Positions 45,229-56,977 of a DNA stretch of 64,000 nt are shown in pieces. The notes below the pieces were generated by a model that was not told where the DNA came from, ran no database searches, and saw only the letters and a list, made by a program, of their open reading frames with translations. The position numbers and the translations under genes are program-made. This DNA comes from Patiria pectinifera (lineage: Eukaryota; Echinodermata; Asteroidea; Valvatida; Asterinidae): assembly GCA_029964075.1 (NCBI GenBank), contig CM057130.1, forward strand, positions 5,766,001 to 5,830,000. Direction: 5' to 3'. The stretch's first letter is position 1. Each line of letters starts with the position of its first letter.

Positions 45229-46184
45229 AATCCCGGGACATACCGTTATTTCGTTTTACCGTTTTGCATTTCCTCAAAAACAAAAATAGTAAACGCACCG
45301 TTGACCGTTTTGTCGTTTTACAGTTTTGTAAAACGGTCAAACGGTATTAGGTCACAAAAAACAATGACCTTTTTGTTGTTTTTCTTAATTGTTGAAAGCG
45401 ATAAACGGTTAGTTGCTTCATTTCAGAGTGTTGTTTTACAAGAACATGACAATGAAAAACGGTCAATAGTCCTGTCGACCATTTTTTGATTTAGGTTCGG
45501 CAATTAAGCAATGCACTTAGGAATGTTTATGCGTCCTCATGGGATCGAGTCATTGCCTGGGACCCAAATTACCCTCCTCACATTTCGTTCTCACGACATA
45601 GTTTTCGAACTGGCTATTGAAAAGCCGCGCCGAACTCCAATTTCCTTCAAATATCTGCAACTTCTTCAAACGTATTACCATCCCGTATCCATTGTAAAAA
45701 GTAATGTCCTCCCTTGAAGTTTTCCAGCGCCATTTTTGCTTGCAACTCTTAAGCCCCACCAACTGAATCGCGTGAGAAGGGGGTCAGGGTCACGCCAGGA
45801 ATCATCACACCACGATTATGCCGAGGTAACACTTTTTCATGTAAAGCATGGTCCCCCTCCATCCCCCTTGCCCAGCACCACAAAATGCACCACGGACTGT
45901 TCACTATGACACTGAAATTAAAAAAAACAACAGTCTGTATTCAATACTGACCGTTTTGATGTTTTTCAAAGTTATTTGTGTAAAAGTGTAAAACAAAAAT
46001 CATTGATCGTTATGCTGTAATGAATTTTATTAAACTTATAAAACAGAGAAACCGTATTTATCTTAATACCGTTTGACCGTTTTACAAAACTGTAAAGCGA
46101 CAAAACGGTCAATGGTTTGTTTACTGTTTTTGTTTTGAGGAAATGCAAAACGGTAAAACGAAATAACGGTATGTCCCGGGGATT
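45229..46184. mobile_element. inverted-repeat element, 956 bp, arm A' only
   Basis: The ends are AATCCCGGGACATACCG and CGGTATGTCCCGGGGATT. The inverted repeats extend about 130 bp inward and contain ACCGTTTTGC and CGTTTTACAGTTTTG words. The flanks share GATGAT (45223-45228 and 46185-46190), and the empty site is seen in arm A near 28605-28620. No transposase frame. Superfamily not assigned. Confidence 0.8.
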
Positions 46185-47378
46185 GATGATGAATGGTTAT
46201 CCTTGGGGTACCGTGTCCGTGGGTTACGCTCGACGCCCGAGTCAGATGCACAGAAAATGTTGTTGTTGTTTTTTTTTTTTAGAACAGCAGTCTTGTAACA
46301 ACTTCAGAATAAGTCCCCGAGTGTCACTGACCGTCTTTAAGCAGGGAATAGAAGAGCTTTAGAAATTGTAAAGCTGGGCGTGCATATCATTTCATACATC
46401 TAGAGGCATTTTCATCCGCAAAATTTGTTTTTGAAGACTTTGGTCCACTTACAAATGAACTTTGAGTGTGTTTTATTTTCTTTATTTTATCCAAAAAATT
46501 GCTTTTTATATATATTTCGACGGCTTCAACTCTCTGAAAAAGGCTTTTATTTTGAGTTGCCTTTGCGCACACAGATCTGCCCGAACATTATTTTCAATGT
46601 TTGTTTTAATTTCAGTAACATTTTTTCCCCATCAAAAGCACATTAAAAGCATCTTAAGATCAACAGGGGCCTAAGTAGTCATATTAAGATATGGGAATTA
46701 CTTTTTTAAAAGGTCGAAGCTTATATCTGGGCATGCCTATACTTCAGTGCACAACTGTAAAAAAAAAAAATGCAAAGAATTTAAAGAAAAGCAAACACAC
46801 CAACAGACAAGTACAAATGAAGCGTTGACAATGACCAACGACGGACTGACAAAAAGGAGTCAAAGACAATTATTGATCCTAAACTTGGCCCCCAGTCTAC
46901 CCTGCGAGAACAGATTGACTAGTCGCAATTGTTTTGTGCAGTAAATAATCCATAACTTATAAACGTACATGGGCCATTTTTTTCGGTCGGTGTCTCTTTC
47001 AAAAGTGAGCAACTTTGTATGTTGCTAGAAAAGTAGCAATCAAAACGAAGAATAATATCTATTGTTGGTTTATACATGCAACTCTGAAATAGAACGGACA
47101 GAAAAGCTTGTTCTACGGGTCCTTTTTAATTTTCAGATGTATAAACTAAAATAACCATCGATCCATGCGCAATGTTCGTTGTTGACTTCAGTTAATTCAT
47201 TGCATAAATATCGCAGCTTTCTCTAGTAATTATTACAAACCATGTGATGGTTAACCAGCGCACGCTAGAGCACGTTTGGCATGTCCTGCATCTAGACTGA
47301 TATGCTTAGACTATGGCCGTGTTTCGACTTTACTTTCTCTTATACCGTCTAGTGTTCGGTTATGTAAACTTTTAATCA

Positions 47379-47623
47379 TGGGCGTCGCGGGGGAGGGGGA
47401 GGGGGGCCCTTCCCCCCCCCGGACAAGCCAAAAAAAGAGAGAAAAAACAAGAAAAAGAAAAAGAGGCGCGAAGTCATATTGCTGTTAATTTAAAGGGGTG
47501 GGGATAGGGCGGAATGTCCCTGCCCACCCTCGAAAAAAAGGATATGCTGGAAAAGTATAGGGATTTTGGAAAAAAAATGTGCTTTGCCCCCCTCTAGAAA
47601 AAAATCCTGGCGACGCCCATGCT
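47379..47623. mobile_element. MITE-like element, counterpart of 26692-26940
   Basis: It begins CATGGGCGTCGC and ends GGCGACGCCCATG, in inverted orientation relative to the arm-A copy and at the matching intronic place. Confidence 0.6.
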
Positions 47624-48126
47624 GTTGCTTCCGATTTGTTTTCGAGAGATGTCTTGACGTTTTAATTTATGTCTGTATTAAATTCGTATAGACCATTGCA
47701 AAACATAGATTATCTTTTGTATGGATGTTGATTCCTATATGTTCGAATTCTTCTTTCCTACTCAAATTACATGCATTCCGTAAAATGGTTCAGTATTCAT
47801 CAAAGGCAAGGAAAAGGCAGTGGTTAGTCAAACTGATGAATCCCTGTATCAGTCATTAGGGCAACAAGGCAAAAGGCACAGGTGAAGAGAGTCGGGCAGT
47901 GCTATTGAATAGGATTACCGTGTAATGGGCTTACTCTGGACGTTGGGTACACCTGACTATCAATTTAATATACATTTTGCACGCTCTGTGGCCAGTTTTA
48001 CAAGGCTCGTGTTGTCTTATTTCATTTTAATTTGAAAACAAATTTGAGAGTAAAATAACTATTTTAGGCTTTATTATTGCTGTTCGCCTGTTAATTGAGA
48101 ATTAACAACAATATATTTTTTTTCAG

Positions 48127-48477
48127 CCGCAACCATACTGGCCACACTGAGACCTTTCAATCCGAGCGTACCAGAAGGAGGACAGATCAGGCTGAACTGT
48201 ACCGGCGTAACCCCGAACTGTGAATACAAGAGCGTTCTGTACAAAGCGGAGGGCAACAGCGAAATGGGAGACGTTATAGCCAGCAATCTGACATCGTCCC
48301 AGAGTTGCAGCTGCGATGCTGCACGTTGCTACCCAAGCACGATTTTCATCATAACAGCCACTCTGAAGGCTGCCGGGACGTACGGGTGCGTGGTGCTTCC
48401 AAACGGTCAGCCGCAACCAACATTAGAGATTAACCGCGCTTATCGGAACCGCGAGACGAACGTTACCGTATGCGAGG
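48127..48477 (+). CDS. extra Ig1 exon (Ig1a) of the arm-A' gene
   Basis: 351 nt (117 codons), phase 1 to phase 1. The acceptor is a poly-T tract then CAG at 48126 and the donor is GCGAGG|GTAAATATG at 48477. It reads AATILATLRPFNPSVPEGGQ onward, keeps VPEGGQIRLNC, NSEMGDV and KAAGTYGCVV, and ends in VCEG. It is seven codons shorter than Ig1b and differs from it at roughly 20 positions, so it is the more divergent version. The frame is open throughout, which argues for a working exon. Arm A has no counterpart. Confidence 0.85.
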
Positions 48478-48560
48478 GTAAATATGAACTACTTTAGGCT
48501 TCACCTTGTTATGCTGTTCGCCTGTTGAGAATTACCAACAATATTATATATTTTTTTCAG

Positions 48561-48932
48561 CCGCAACCATACCTACCACACTGAGACCTTTGAATCCGAG
48601 CGTACCAGAAGGAGGACAGATCAGGCTGAACTGTACCGGCTCAACCCCGGACTGTGAATTCAAGAGCTATCTGTACAAAGCGGAAGGCAACAGCGAAATG
48701 GGAGACGTTAGACCCGTGCAAGCCAGCAATCCGACATCGTCCCAAAATTGCAGCTGCGATGCTGCACGTTGCTCCTCAAGCACGATTTTCGTCATGACAG
48801 CCACCCTGCAGGCTGCCGGGACGTACGGGTGCGTGGTGCTTGCAAACGGTCAGCCGCAACCAACATTAGAGATTAACCGCGGTGGCGAACTGGGTTATCG
48901 AATCCACGAGACGACGGTTACCGTTTGCGAGG
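48561..48932 (+). CDS. Ig1b exon of the arm-A' gene
   Basis: 372 nt (124 codons), phase 1 to phase 1. The acceptor is ATATTTTTTTCAG at 48560 and the donor is GCGAGG|GTAATATG at 48932. Only 83 bases of intron separate it from Ig1a, and that intron resembles the one before Ig1a, the sign of a tandem exon-plus-intron duplication. Against arm-A Ig1 only about eight residues differ. All cysteines, the NCT and NCS sequons and the AAGTYGC motif are kept. Confidence 0.88.
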
Positions 48933-49469
48933 GTAATATGAACTTTACTCCACCAGTTTGGTTTACAATGCGTTATACCATAAGGATTTCACGATATTAA
49001 AAATTGAAATTAAGAATGGTCATGTTTGTGTCCTAATACTGAATTGCTTGAGCTTTGATTCTGTTATCTTAAAAACAAAAACAAACCCAACTAAAACCCA
49101 TTTGTTTTACTATTGAAAAAAAGTTTGAAAATGAGTTTCAACGAATTCAAGGACGATGATTTTTGTTATTTTTTTTCCCCACAACAATTCTACATTGATA
49201 ACGAAAGAAGTTTTCGCAAGCAGTTGAGGTCATGGTCTCCGTCGTCCTCGGATGTAATGTGTTGCAGTGTGCACAAATGTGAAACGTTTAATTTTTATAT
49301 GCAATAAGCGAATGCATCGATTTTTTTTTTTGCATTTATTGTGTCATTGTGGTGAAAGTGTTTAATAGAGACAATAACTCTGCAATACTCAGATAACCCG
49401 GTATGAAGTTCCACCATTTTGGCTAATTGTGAGGTTTGGTTTCGATACTCTTTCCCTCTTTCAAAACAG

Positions 49470-49775
49470 AACCAGATCTAGGTCTGCACGAACACAGCAA
49501 TAGCAACTACACCACCGTGAATGCCATTGATAACTGCCACTTCGGGAGTGTGCTGAGCTGGCGGATCAACGGCCACCCCGTCCCCCGGGAGTCGGCGTCT
49601 CCCGCCCCGTCGGCCGAGCTCTCGCCGCCCGCCGCCGTTCACAGGGACAACGACCTGCTGGCAATCAGCAAATGCGACCGCTGGGCCACGAGGACCCCGT
49701 GCACCGTCACAGCAGAATTCAGGTACATCTCGGCACGTCGCTTGAAAGTCGCCAGCATATCGACAGATATTCATG
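49470..49775 (+). CDS. Ig2 exon of the arm-A' gene
   Basis: 306 nt, phase 1 to phase 1, between CTCTTTCAAAACAG and CATG|GTAAGAAT. It begins EPDLGLHEHS. The C-strand tryptophan (LSWRING) and the cysteines match arm-A Ig2. Ten of eleven replacements versus arm A lie in the first 40 residues. A sequon NYT is present in the variable part. Confidence 0.85.
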
Positions 49776-50962
49776 GTAAGAATCACGGCGAATCATATGG
49801 GTGCACCCCTGCATTAAATTTCCCATAGACACAATAGTGCCCCCATTTTCCCCAAAGCGGAAAAGTAGCCTTCTTGAAAAACGATCCCTCCACAACATGG
49901 CAAGATAAAGCGCCACTTTGAGCCCAATTGCATCCCAAATGCTCAGAATTGGAAGCCCCAATTCCGGGCCAGAGGTTCATTGCCATATCTCTTCGATTGC
50001 CCAATGTTATGGCTCTCAGGACTCTCAAATATAGACTATTTTGAGGATATAATTTCTATTCATGATCTCGGCGGATGGGTTTTGGCCTATTTACCGGTGA
50101 GCACCCATAGGCAGCCATCGACAAGTCCCGCTGGTCGCCATTGATTTGGGCCTCCGTGTGTTTACAGTGATCGCATGGCCAGATTCGTCCATAACTTTCC
50201 CCACAGAGGACATAAGTGCTGGGAATAGTTTGTGCAATGTTTTATTCCTTTATATACTTCAGATTGTACAGTCCCCGACCTTCACTTTTTTCAACTACAA
50301 CCCTTGTCGGATTTAAAACTGCCCAACAGTAACATCATGAATTTGTTTCATTTCATTTATGATACACTCAGTGTACTAAACGTCACATCATTAAAACAAA
50401 ATAGTCATTATGTAACACAAGTTATTTGTTCATAGGAGGTTGTTGTGTACCAATCCTAGAGTGTCTTTAGAGTGTGTATAGAAAGAAATGATGTGTCTTA
50501 GCGTAGCGCATAGCCGTGCAGCGGAAAAAACAAAATCATTAGAGACGGAGAAGAAACTTTCACTGAAGGAATAAAATAAAACTCGTGGAAAGGAGGGTTA
50601 GGTAGGGTGTTTTATTGAGGCACCAACTAAAAACCAACTAAAGAGAAGAGACAGAAGAAAGTGAGTGAAGGAGAAAGTGGAAGTATAGGAGAAGAGAGGG
50701 GGAGAGGGGCTAATTAAATACAAATATGGGAATGTGTGTGTAAGTGTAATAAATAAAACTGTTAAAATTAAAGGAATAGGATGAGGATTGTGGGTATAGG
50801 GTGTGGTTTTTTGAGGACACACATGACACCACACAGAGTGTCTGAATGGAGACAAATATGTGTATAATACCTAAATTTAAGGAAGTATAAAAATAAAGAT
50901 GTAAGGAATAAATAAGTAATTAAATTATATTAACATTTGGCGTGAATTATAATCCACTGCAG
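49776..50962. other. intron between Ig2 and linker exons of the arm-A' gene
   Basis: Inverse counterpart of 24095-24973 with about 300 additional bases. A purine-rich stretch lies at about 50575-50720 (AGAGAAGAGACAGAAGAAAG). No exon is supported. Confidence 0.55.
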
Positions 50963-51028
50963 ATTGCTGCGTTGGCCTTCCATCAACTGTGGTTCCCACT
51001 AAGCCTCTTCGGACACAGACATCAGAGG
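50963..51028 (+). CDS. linker exon of the arm-A' gene
   Basis: 66 nt, phase 1 to phase 1, acceptor AATCCACTGCAG, donor GAGG|GTAAGTC. It reads DCCVGLPSTVVPTKPLRTQT followed by SEG. Same length and frame as 24029-24094; Asp is replaced by Gly in the cysteine-pair region and the last residues differ. Confidence 0.8.
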
Positions 51029-52510
51029 GTAAGTCTAGTTCTCATGAAATGATTTTTTTTTTCAAATTGAAAGAAAAAGAACAAGTTTGCCAAGTGCCAC
51101 TAACATACTTTGCTTGTCTAATAACACTGTCACTGTCATGCAATTGTGATTTTATGGCGTTTTCCAAGCCTCGGTTTTTTTCTTCCGACTTGGGCTTCAG
51201 TACTTGTGGAACTTCGAAATCAATATACAATGTAGATCCATCTTTTATTTCTATATTTGGATTCGACGATAAGGGTTTTAAGCAGGTGAGAGCTAGAGGT
51301 GAGCCGAAGTTGGAGGCGAGGCCGCGGTTTGGAAAACCTCTTTCATTGGAGTCACTGCTTGTTCTCCTTTTAAGACTCAGTTTCATGGCGCTGCTAAACA
51401 GAAAATGGTTAGGTTTATAGCAAATATCGAAAGCTAAGGGAACCAGTCAAAATATGTACACGCATGACTGTGTACATCACGTGACATTTTGGCTGGTAAC
51501 CTGTTTCTGCTTAGCAAATATTCTCTGTGATTAGCTCCGTGAAGTAAGCCCCAGAGCTCTTTGAATCGACCGTGAATCGAAGGTGACTCGAGGAGAGGGA
51601 AGAACACCCTCTTAAAAGTCCCTATATTGACCCGGCATCTGCGTTCTATTTGACCTTACACTTTTCAGGGTCGAAAAACCTGTTTTTCTGGGTTAAACTC
51701 CTTTGGAAAGCAGTTTTTAAACTGAAATGGACTACCCGCGCTAAAGATTTCAATTTAATAAAACATTCAAAAGAATAAATGCTGACACTTTTCATTTACC
51801 GGGTAATTTCGACCGGCAATTCTTGACGAAAGTGTCATTCTGGCCAAGAAAAGTGTGAGTTTTTGACAATGAAAAGTGTTTGGTAAAAGAAAACCCTGGA
51901 TTTGGTCAAATCGGACCAGTTCTCAGCCAAATCCAAAATCCCTCGTACTGCCGAACTGCTCAACTCCTTGTCAGAATCCTGCTTTCCCATTTCTTCTTAT
52001 TTTTTTCTTATTTAAAGCAAAGTGTCAACCGCGACTTTCTTTCTCGTAATATGTCAGTTTTTGTGAGGAGAGCTACCACATCAAATGGCACCTGGGTTTG
52101 TGGTCGACGAACTTATTTTAATTAAAAACTTAGGATGTTAGGATGAACAGACTCCATGCACATAGCAAAATAAAGAACGAGTCGGTTTAGAACTATATTT
52201 AGTTCCGAGTGCTCCTTGGAGATTTAATATCCGCTGGTTTGCCCGTCTGAACTCCAATTGGCCGGTAAGCATGCATGCAATACGTGTACCATAGCATTTT
52301 TTTCTTTGATGCAAAGCTCGAGCAAATCTTTTCTTTTCAAATTTTCCAAAATTAATCAAATTCAGGTTTCACAAAGCTTACAAAACAGACTTTTATCCCA
52401 TACTCTCTTTGAAATTACTTTGTGGCGTATAAGCCCTACTCTAAAACCCCCAACTGAAACTACTCGACCATTGTATCTAACTATCATCACCCCTTCTTGG
52501 AATTGTACAG
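51029..52510. other. last intron of the arm-A' gene
   Basis: About 1.5 kb against 2.6 kb in arm A. It lacks the block of about 1.2 kb that holds the TTAA MITE there. No exon is supported. Confidence 0.5.
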
Positions 52511-52647
52511 AACCTCTTACGAAAGTCTTGGAACTGATGGAGGAGCTTCTGCCCCTCCAGATTAGATTCTTCAAGAAATGGAGTCGAACCAGCCCCGACC
52601 AGCTTGCTCAAGTCATCGCAAGGGCGACCTTGGATGAGCAGGCCTAG
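52511..52647 (+). CDS. terminal helical-tail exon of the arm-A' gene
   Basis: Acceptor GGAATTGTACAG at 52510. It enters in phase 1 and reads 44 residues (EPLTKVLELMEELLPLQIRF, then FKKWSR...) to TAG at 52645-52647. It lacks about 14 codons present near the start of the arm-A version, yet the frame, the helix and the stop context are kept. It also has three extra residues at the end (DEQA for DD). The product is predicted to be secreted or associated through this helix; no membrane exon was found further downstream. Confidence 0.8.
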
Positions 52648-53614
52648 TCGAACTTCAAGGGATAGCTTGTCTTCCCCCATTATATAGCTACATTTTGATT
52701 TTACGTATTTGATTTACATATTATGGAACACGACCGGTACGGCACGTGACCCTGGGCATGCGCACGAGTGCATTGTTACTTTTTTCTCCGTGTAAGCTAG
52801 ATACCCATCCCGTACTCTGACCCCAAAAATGATAATTTTTCCCATAACGATTTTTTATTTGTGTGTTAGAGAAAGAACTCCTTTATCCGAGTTTGGGCGT
52901 CTGCAACCCTATGAAAAAAAGGGCTTTCAGTTTGCGCAAAAAAAACACAAAACCAATCAACCCGCTCTGCCAGAGCCGAATTGGAAGTTTTGGAAGAAAA
53001 TTTAATTCAATAACTACACGTCCAATGTATCATTTAAAAGTAAATAACTTTATATTTTGCTAGGAAAACAGCCATTGGAAGTTTTTTAGACGAAACTCGA
53101 AAAATATCAAGGGGTGTCATCGAAAATATCAAGGGGTGTCATCTTTAATAAAGCTCCGCGTGTTCACCCAGAGATTATTATAATCATGGCACCTGTTGTC
53201 GTGTGGCTGTTTCAATAGTGAAATGAGAAGGAAATTGATAACATTTAATAGTTTAAATTAACAGAATCTGTTGGAATAAAGATCTGAGTGATATTAACAC
53301 AATTACATTAAATAATTTTATGTGCTTATTAACAGTGCAGTGGGTAATACAACGTATATGCTAGTAGGATTCAAACGCGTTTTATAACTTTTGTAATTTA
53401 CTTCAATTCATTCCGGTAATTTGCTACATCGGAATATTAGCATTTTATAACAGTCTAGTGGTTTTATAACTTTGAAACTGTAAATTTTATTTAAAATGTG
53501 AACTATTGTGGAAATCGATTAAAAATTGAATATTTGGCATGCACTGGAAAAAGAATGGAAAAATTGGGGGGAAAATGAGATAGAATATCAAGGTGCGCAA
53601 TGTAAATTGAAAGA

Positions 53615-54121
53615 TGAATTTATGCCCTCCTTTTGTAAGTTTTGGTTTTCGGTTTTTCCAAAGCGTGTCCGATTTGTTGACGGATCTAACTTCGAGCGAG
53701 TGGATTTTATCAAATAGGTATTGCATCAATCCCTTGTGTTTATTTTTGATGGTGATAGCCAGGTTTCTGTTGGTCACCACGTCGTATTCGAGAGTCAAGT
53801 CCGAGATGGTATACATCATCGACGTATCTGAACTGTTGACGACTTTATTGTGATCATTAAATTTATCTCGTACGTCAGGGGTTGTTTTAAACCGTTGGGA
53901 TAAAAAGGGTGATGCACGGTCAGCATGTCGATGTCCAGCGGAATACAATATCTAAATGCGAGGGTAACCCTTCCCTTGCTTTTCAATAAACCGGCGCCCA
54001 CTTCCACCCCTTGGTCTATAGTTAGCTTGATGTGGGAATGATCGCTGATCAGCCTTTGACTAACGAGCTTCAAATTAACATCGAAAGCGAGGCTCTTAAT
54101 GTCAAGCCATTTGGAGCTCAA
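53615..54121 (-). pseudogene. repeat-associated coding relic at the A'/B' junction
   Basis: Two overlapping minus-strand frames (54121-53816 and 53948 down to about 53615) appear to be one coding region with a frameshift near 53830-53900. Recognisable parts are VEVGAGLLKSKGRVTLAFRY, then MMYTISDLTLEYDVV and LMQYLFDKIHSLE. The style resembles conserved repeat-borne proteins found in many copies in invertebrate genomes, some thought to be capsid-like, but that is recollection without a search. A short piece of the same relic opens unit B (31345-31520). Its place at both B borders suggests a role in, or a scar of, the rearrangement. Confidence 0.5.
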
Positions 54122-54147
54122 GGAGTTATTCTATTGGGGTACACCCG

Positions 54148-54265
54148 ATGTTCCCCAATACATATGTCCCCCAATACCTATGTTTCCCAAAATCCTTAGG
54201 GTTAGGGTTAGGGTTAAGGTTAGGGTTAGGGTGAGGGTTGGGGAACTTATAGTATTGGGCAAGGA
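54148..54265 (+). repeat. TTAGGG tract between inverted arms, copy 2
   Basis: About six TTAGGG units with one TTAAGG and one GTGAGG variant lie at 54197-54238, between GATGTTCCCCAATACATATG and GGTTGGGGAACTTATAG. Direct counterpart of 31541-31655. Confidence 0.8.
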
Positions 54266-55610
54266 GGTTTTGTGGAACAAAGGTATGCACCCATTCTATT
54301 TGAATACTCTCAACAAAGGGGAGCATAGGGGGCCTCGCTTTGCATATAGTAATTTGAAATTCGTGTACAGTGCTACCATCCACTGCTAGAGCGTTTCAAC
54401 TAGAAGGTACCAATCATGAACGCAGTGATGGTGTTACCTTGAAGGCTTCCACACTTGTTATTTTCCCTACCGACACTTCCTGTCATTGAACTTCAGTGTA
54501 ATGTTTCGACGATGCTCCATATTTTGGGAGCATGTACAGTGAACTTTGTCCGTACTACGTAGTACCTGTATAATGAAAACGCAGCGGTCATGCACGCGCT
54601 CAGTGATGATATTGACAGGTGTTGGTTCGGATGTACATTTCCGTACGACCTCCTCCGCGTATTAATTTGACAGATTTATGTTCAAGTGATAATAAAACGG
54701 TTTGCATACAAAAGCAATCTTCGGGAGTAATTTTGTTAAATATATAATCCATCATTTGTAATTTGTGCATTTTGTTCGTTTGAAGCAACAAAAGTGCTTA
54801 AAATGTAATGAAAGATACTGAACAACTAACCTGATGAAGTTTCAGCTCAGCTTCAACTGTATATTCCGAAGAAAAAAAATTCTTGGATCTCAATTTCAAA
54901 TCAAAAGTTGCTGAATCATGTTTTGAATTGGGCCTGAATTCAGTGTCCGAGACGCGTTCTCACTGAGCCGATTCATAGATATAGAATAGTCTTTTTATTC
55001 TATACCTATGAGCCGATTGCAGCTATACGCGATGTCGCGCACTGATCCGACGAATTATAGCAACCGCGCGCGCGTGTTTTATTACGGTATGCCAATGCTT
55101 GCGCGCGCTTCGCCGAATAACAAAACGAACTACTAATTTAAATTTCCCACGGTGCGTCGTAAGAAGCACGGTTGGAAAGGCCTTCTTTCGTTGATTACTT
55201 CAAAATGACAGCTTGTCAGAAAGCAAAATTTCACAGGGAGTTTAGTCCCCAGTCCCCTTACTATCTTTCAACCAAGTATGTTTTTCAACAATAATTACGC
55301 CAATTACTTTTCGGATGGCTGCAAATGATGGACTATAGCTTTAAGTCAGTGGCAATGGAATCAGAAAAGGTCTGCTCGTGCCTATATTAAAGGACACATC
55401 ACTGCAAAATTGGTGGGTTTTTAAAATAATTTTACATGTTAAGTTGTTTCCCTGTAATAAAACAAACCTGCTAATGATTAAACCAAACCAAACAAAACTG
55501 TTTCTACCAATACGTATTTTGTTTTTAAGGTTTGGAGAAGATAATTTTTAATCTCGGCAGATATTGAACGATATGAGCTAAAAAAAGATACATATATTTA
55601 TTTAAAATCA
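54266..55610. other. B' sequence without a gene
   Basis: The first part is collinear with 31655-32100. From about 54780 there is sequence not seen in unit B, including a CG-alternating GCGCGCGCG stretch near 55070. No gene was recognised. Confidence 0.4.
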
Positions 55611-55615
55611 CTAGC

Positions 55616-55684
55616 CACCCCCGGGAATCGAACCCCGTTCTCCTGAGTGACAGTCAGAGATGTTAACCTCTATTCTATCGAGGA
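55616..55684 (-). pseudogene. degenerate tRNA-Asp, array 2
   Basis: Anticodon loop and T loop are recognisable, but the acceptor stem no longer pairs (a CCACCCCCGGG start) and the D arm is altered. Confidence 0.7.
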
Positions 55685-55769
55685 TTAGTGACAATGAGTA
55701 ATTAACTCAGCTTCTTTACCGTGACAGACATAGAACGATACGAAGTAGGAAAAGAAAACCATAAAATCT

Positions 55770-55841
55770 CTCCCCGGCTGAGAATCGAACCCCGGTCTCC
55801 TGAGTGACAGTCAGAGATACTAACCACTATATTGCAGAGGA
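55770..55841 (-). pseudogene. degenerate tRNA-Asp, array 2
   Basis: The GTC anticodon is kept, but the T stem is broken (CTGAG in place of CGGGG on the plus strand) and the acceptor end has changed (TTGCAGAGG). Confidence 0.65.
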
Positions 55842-55927
55842 TTGGTGACAATGATGAATAATCTTCCCATCTTCTTACATAGACAGACAATGACAGATAG
55901 GAGCTGACCAAAAAAACCCACACTTAT

Positions 55928-56002
55928 CTCATAGGCAGGGAATCGAATCCCGGTCGCCGGAGAGGCAGTCAAAGATATTAATCACTAGCCTACACTAACC
56001 GA
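55928..56002 (-). pseudogene. strongly diverged tRNA-like copy, array 2
   Basis: The B-box string GATTCGATTCCC is kept. The loop reads CTGCCTC (a GCC triplet where GTC is expected), but the anticodon stem does not pair, so it is not read as a working tRNA-Gly. Confidence 0.5.
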
Positions 56003-56017
56003 AGAACAGTTCTTCTA

Positions 56018-56122
56018 TTCAAATCCTAATCTAAGTTCATCTATTTAAAATCCTAATCTAAATACATCTCTTCAAATCCTAATCTAAGTTCATCTATTAA
56101 AATCCTATAATCTAATTCTATC
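56018..56122 (+). repeat. short tandem repeat, about 25-bp units
   Basis: The phrase AAATCCTAATCTAAGTTCAT recurs about four times with small changes. Confidence 0.7.
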
Positions 56123-56977
56123 TGTGCAATAATTTTCTCGGAATCCTTGAGGAACATATTGGATATTAGTCGAGAAAGTCGGCTGTTCTCCTGGAGTATA
56201 TCAAGACAGCATAGAGTACCGTAAGATGTTCAGGAGGTTGTACGTTCGTTTCTCTTCCACTCAGTTCTTTGGCTCTTTGATTAAAACTAGATCATGTTTC
56301 TATCGTGTTTAGTTGACGAATTCATCATTCATGAATCTTTATTTCCGTGTTGGCTGTTTAGGCTAATTTTAACCAGACAGCACCAATCATTACAGTGACT
56401 GTATTACCTTCAAGGTTCCCCCACATGTTATTTCCACGAGACATTTCCTATCCCTTAACGTCAGTTTAAACCTGTTCCGATGATGTTCCGTATTTTGGAG
56501 CGTGAGGTTAAAATACTTCGGCACTACCTGTAATGAAAACGCAACGTCAAGCAGGCAAGGCGTGCATGGTGTTGCCAAGTGTTGCGGGTCCGGTGGGTGC
56601 GTTTTCCGTACGCCATTGTTTAAAAGTCCGGTGAGCAAGACACGTATATTGTCCGTTCTCTTCAAAAATTTGTTTCGATTTTCCCCACCTCAATTTAATT
56701 GGATTTATTTTAACAAAAGTAAAACTATTTTTCTATATTAAGGATTGTATCCTGAGGGCCTAGAGACTGTTTCTAAGTCACTACATTATCGATCCTGATT
56801 CTATATGGCCAGGGGCAAACCTACAATGGAAGGCCTCAATTTTGGGGCCGCAAAGCAATTGATTTTGTAAGTATTTATCCCAAATTAAGCCTTTTTTCAA
56901 ATCTTTCGATGCACCTCAATCAAAAGTAATCGAAGACAGTGAATGATACAGGCTGGCAAAAACAAAAACACAAACGC
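56123..56977. other. spacer between the two tRNA clusters of B'
   Basis: Part of it (about 56370-56600) resembles 31770-31990 and 54390-54620 (for example CACTTCCTGTC-like and GTAATGAAAACGCA phrases), suggesting a further diverged copy of that segment. No gene. Confidence 0.45.

Larger units (their letters stand above)
44211..48126. other. large first intron of the arm-A' gene
   Basis: Counterpart of the arm-A intron. It contains the 956-bp element (45229-46184) and the old MITE at 47379-47623. Near 44262 the acceptor of the candidate alternative exon is kept, but the frame stops at about 44320. A SINE-like TGTTTCGAGTCCCACC lies near 44750. Confidence 0.55.
39465..53620. repeat. duplication arm A' (inverted copy of 20370-31345)
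   Basis: It matches arm A in reverse complement over its length. Differences: a hAT MITE (39492-39793), the 3550-bp foldback element (40588-44137), the 956-bp inverted-repeat element (45229-46184), an extra Ig1 exon, and loss of about 1.2 kb of the last intron. Confidence 0.9.

Noticed and set aside
48264-48497. Start of translation at the internal ATG of Ig1a
   Set aside because: The same frame is open back to the splice acceptor at 48126 and encodes the conserved first half of the Ig domain, so this ATG is internal.
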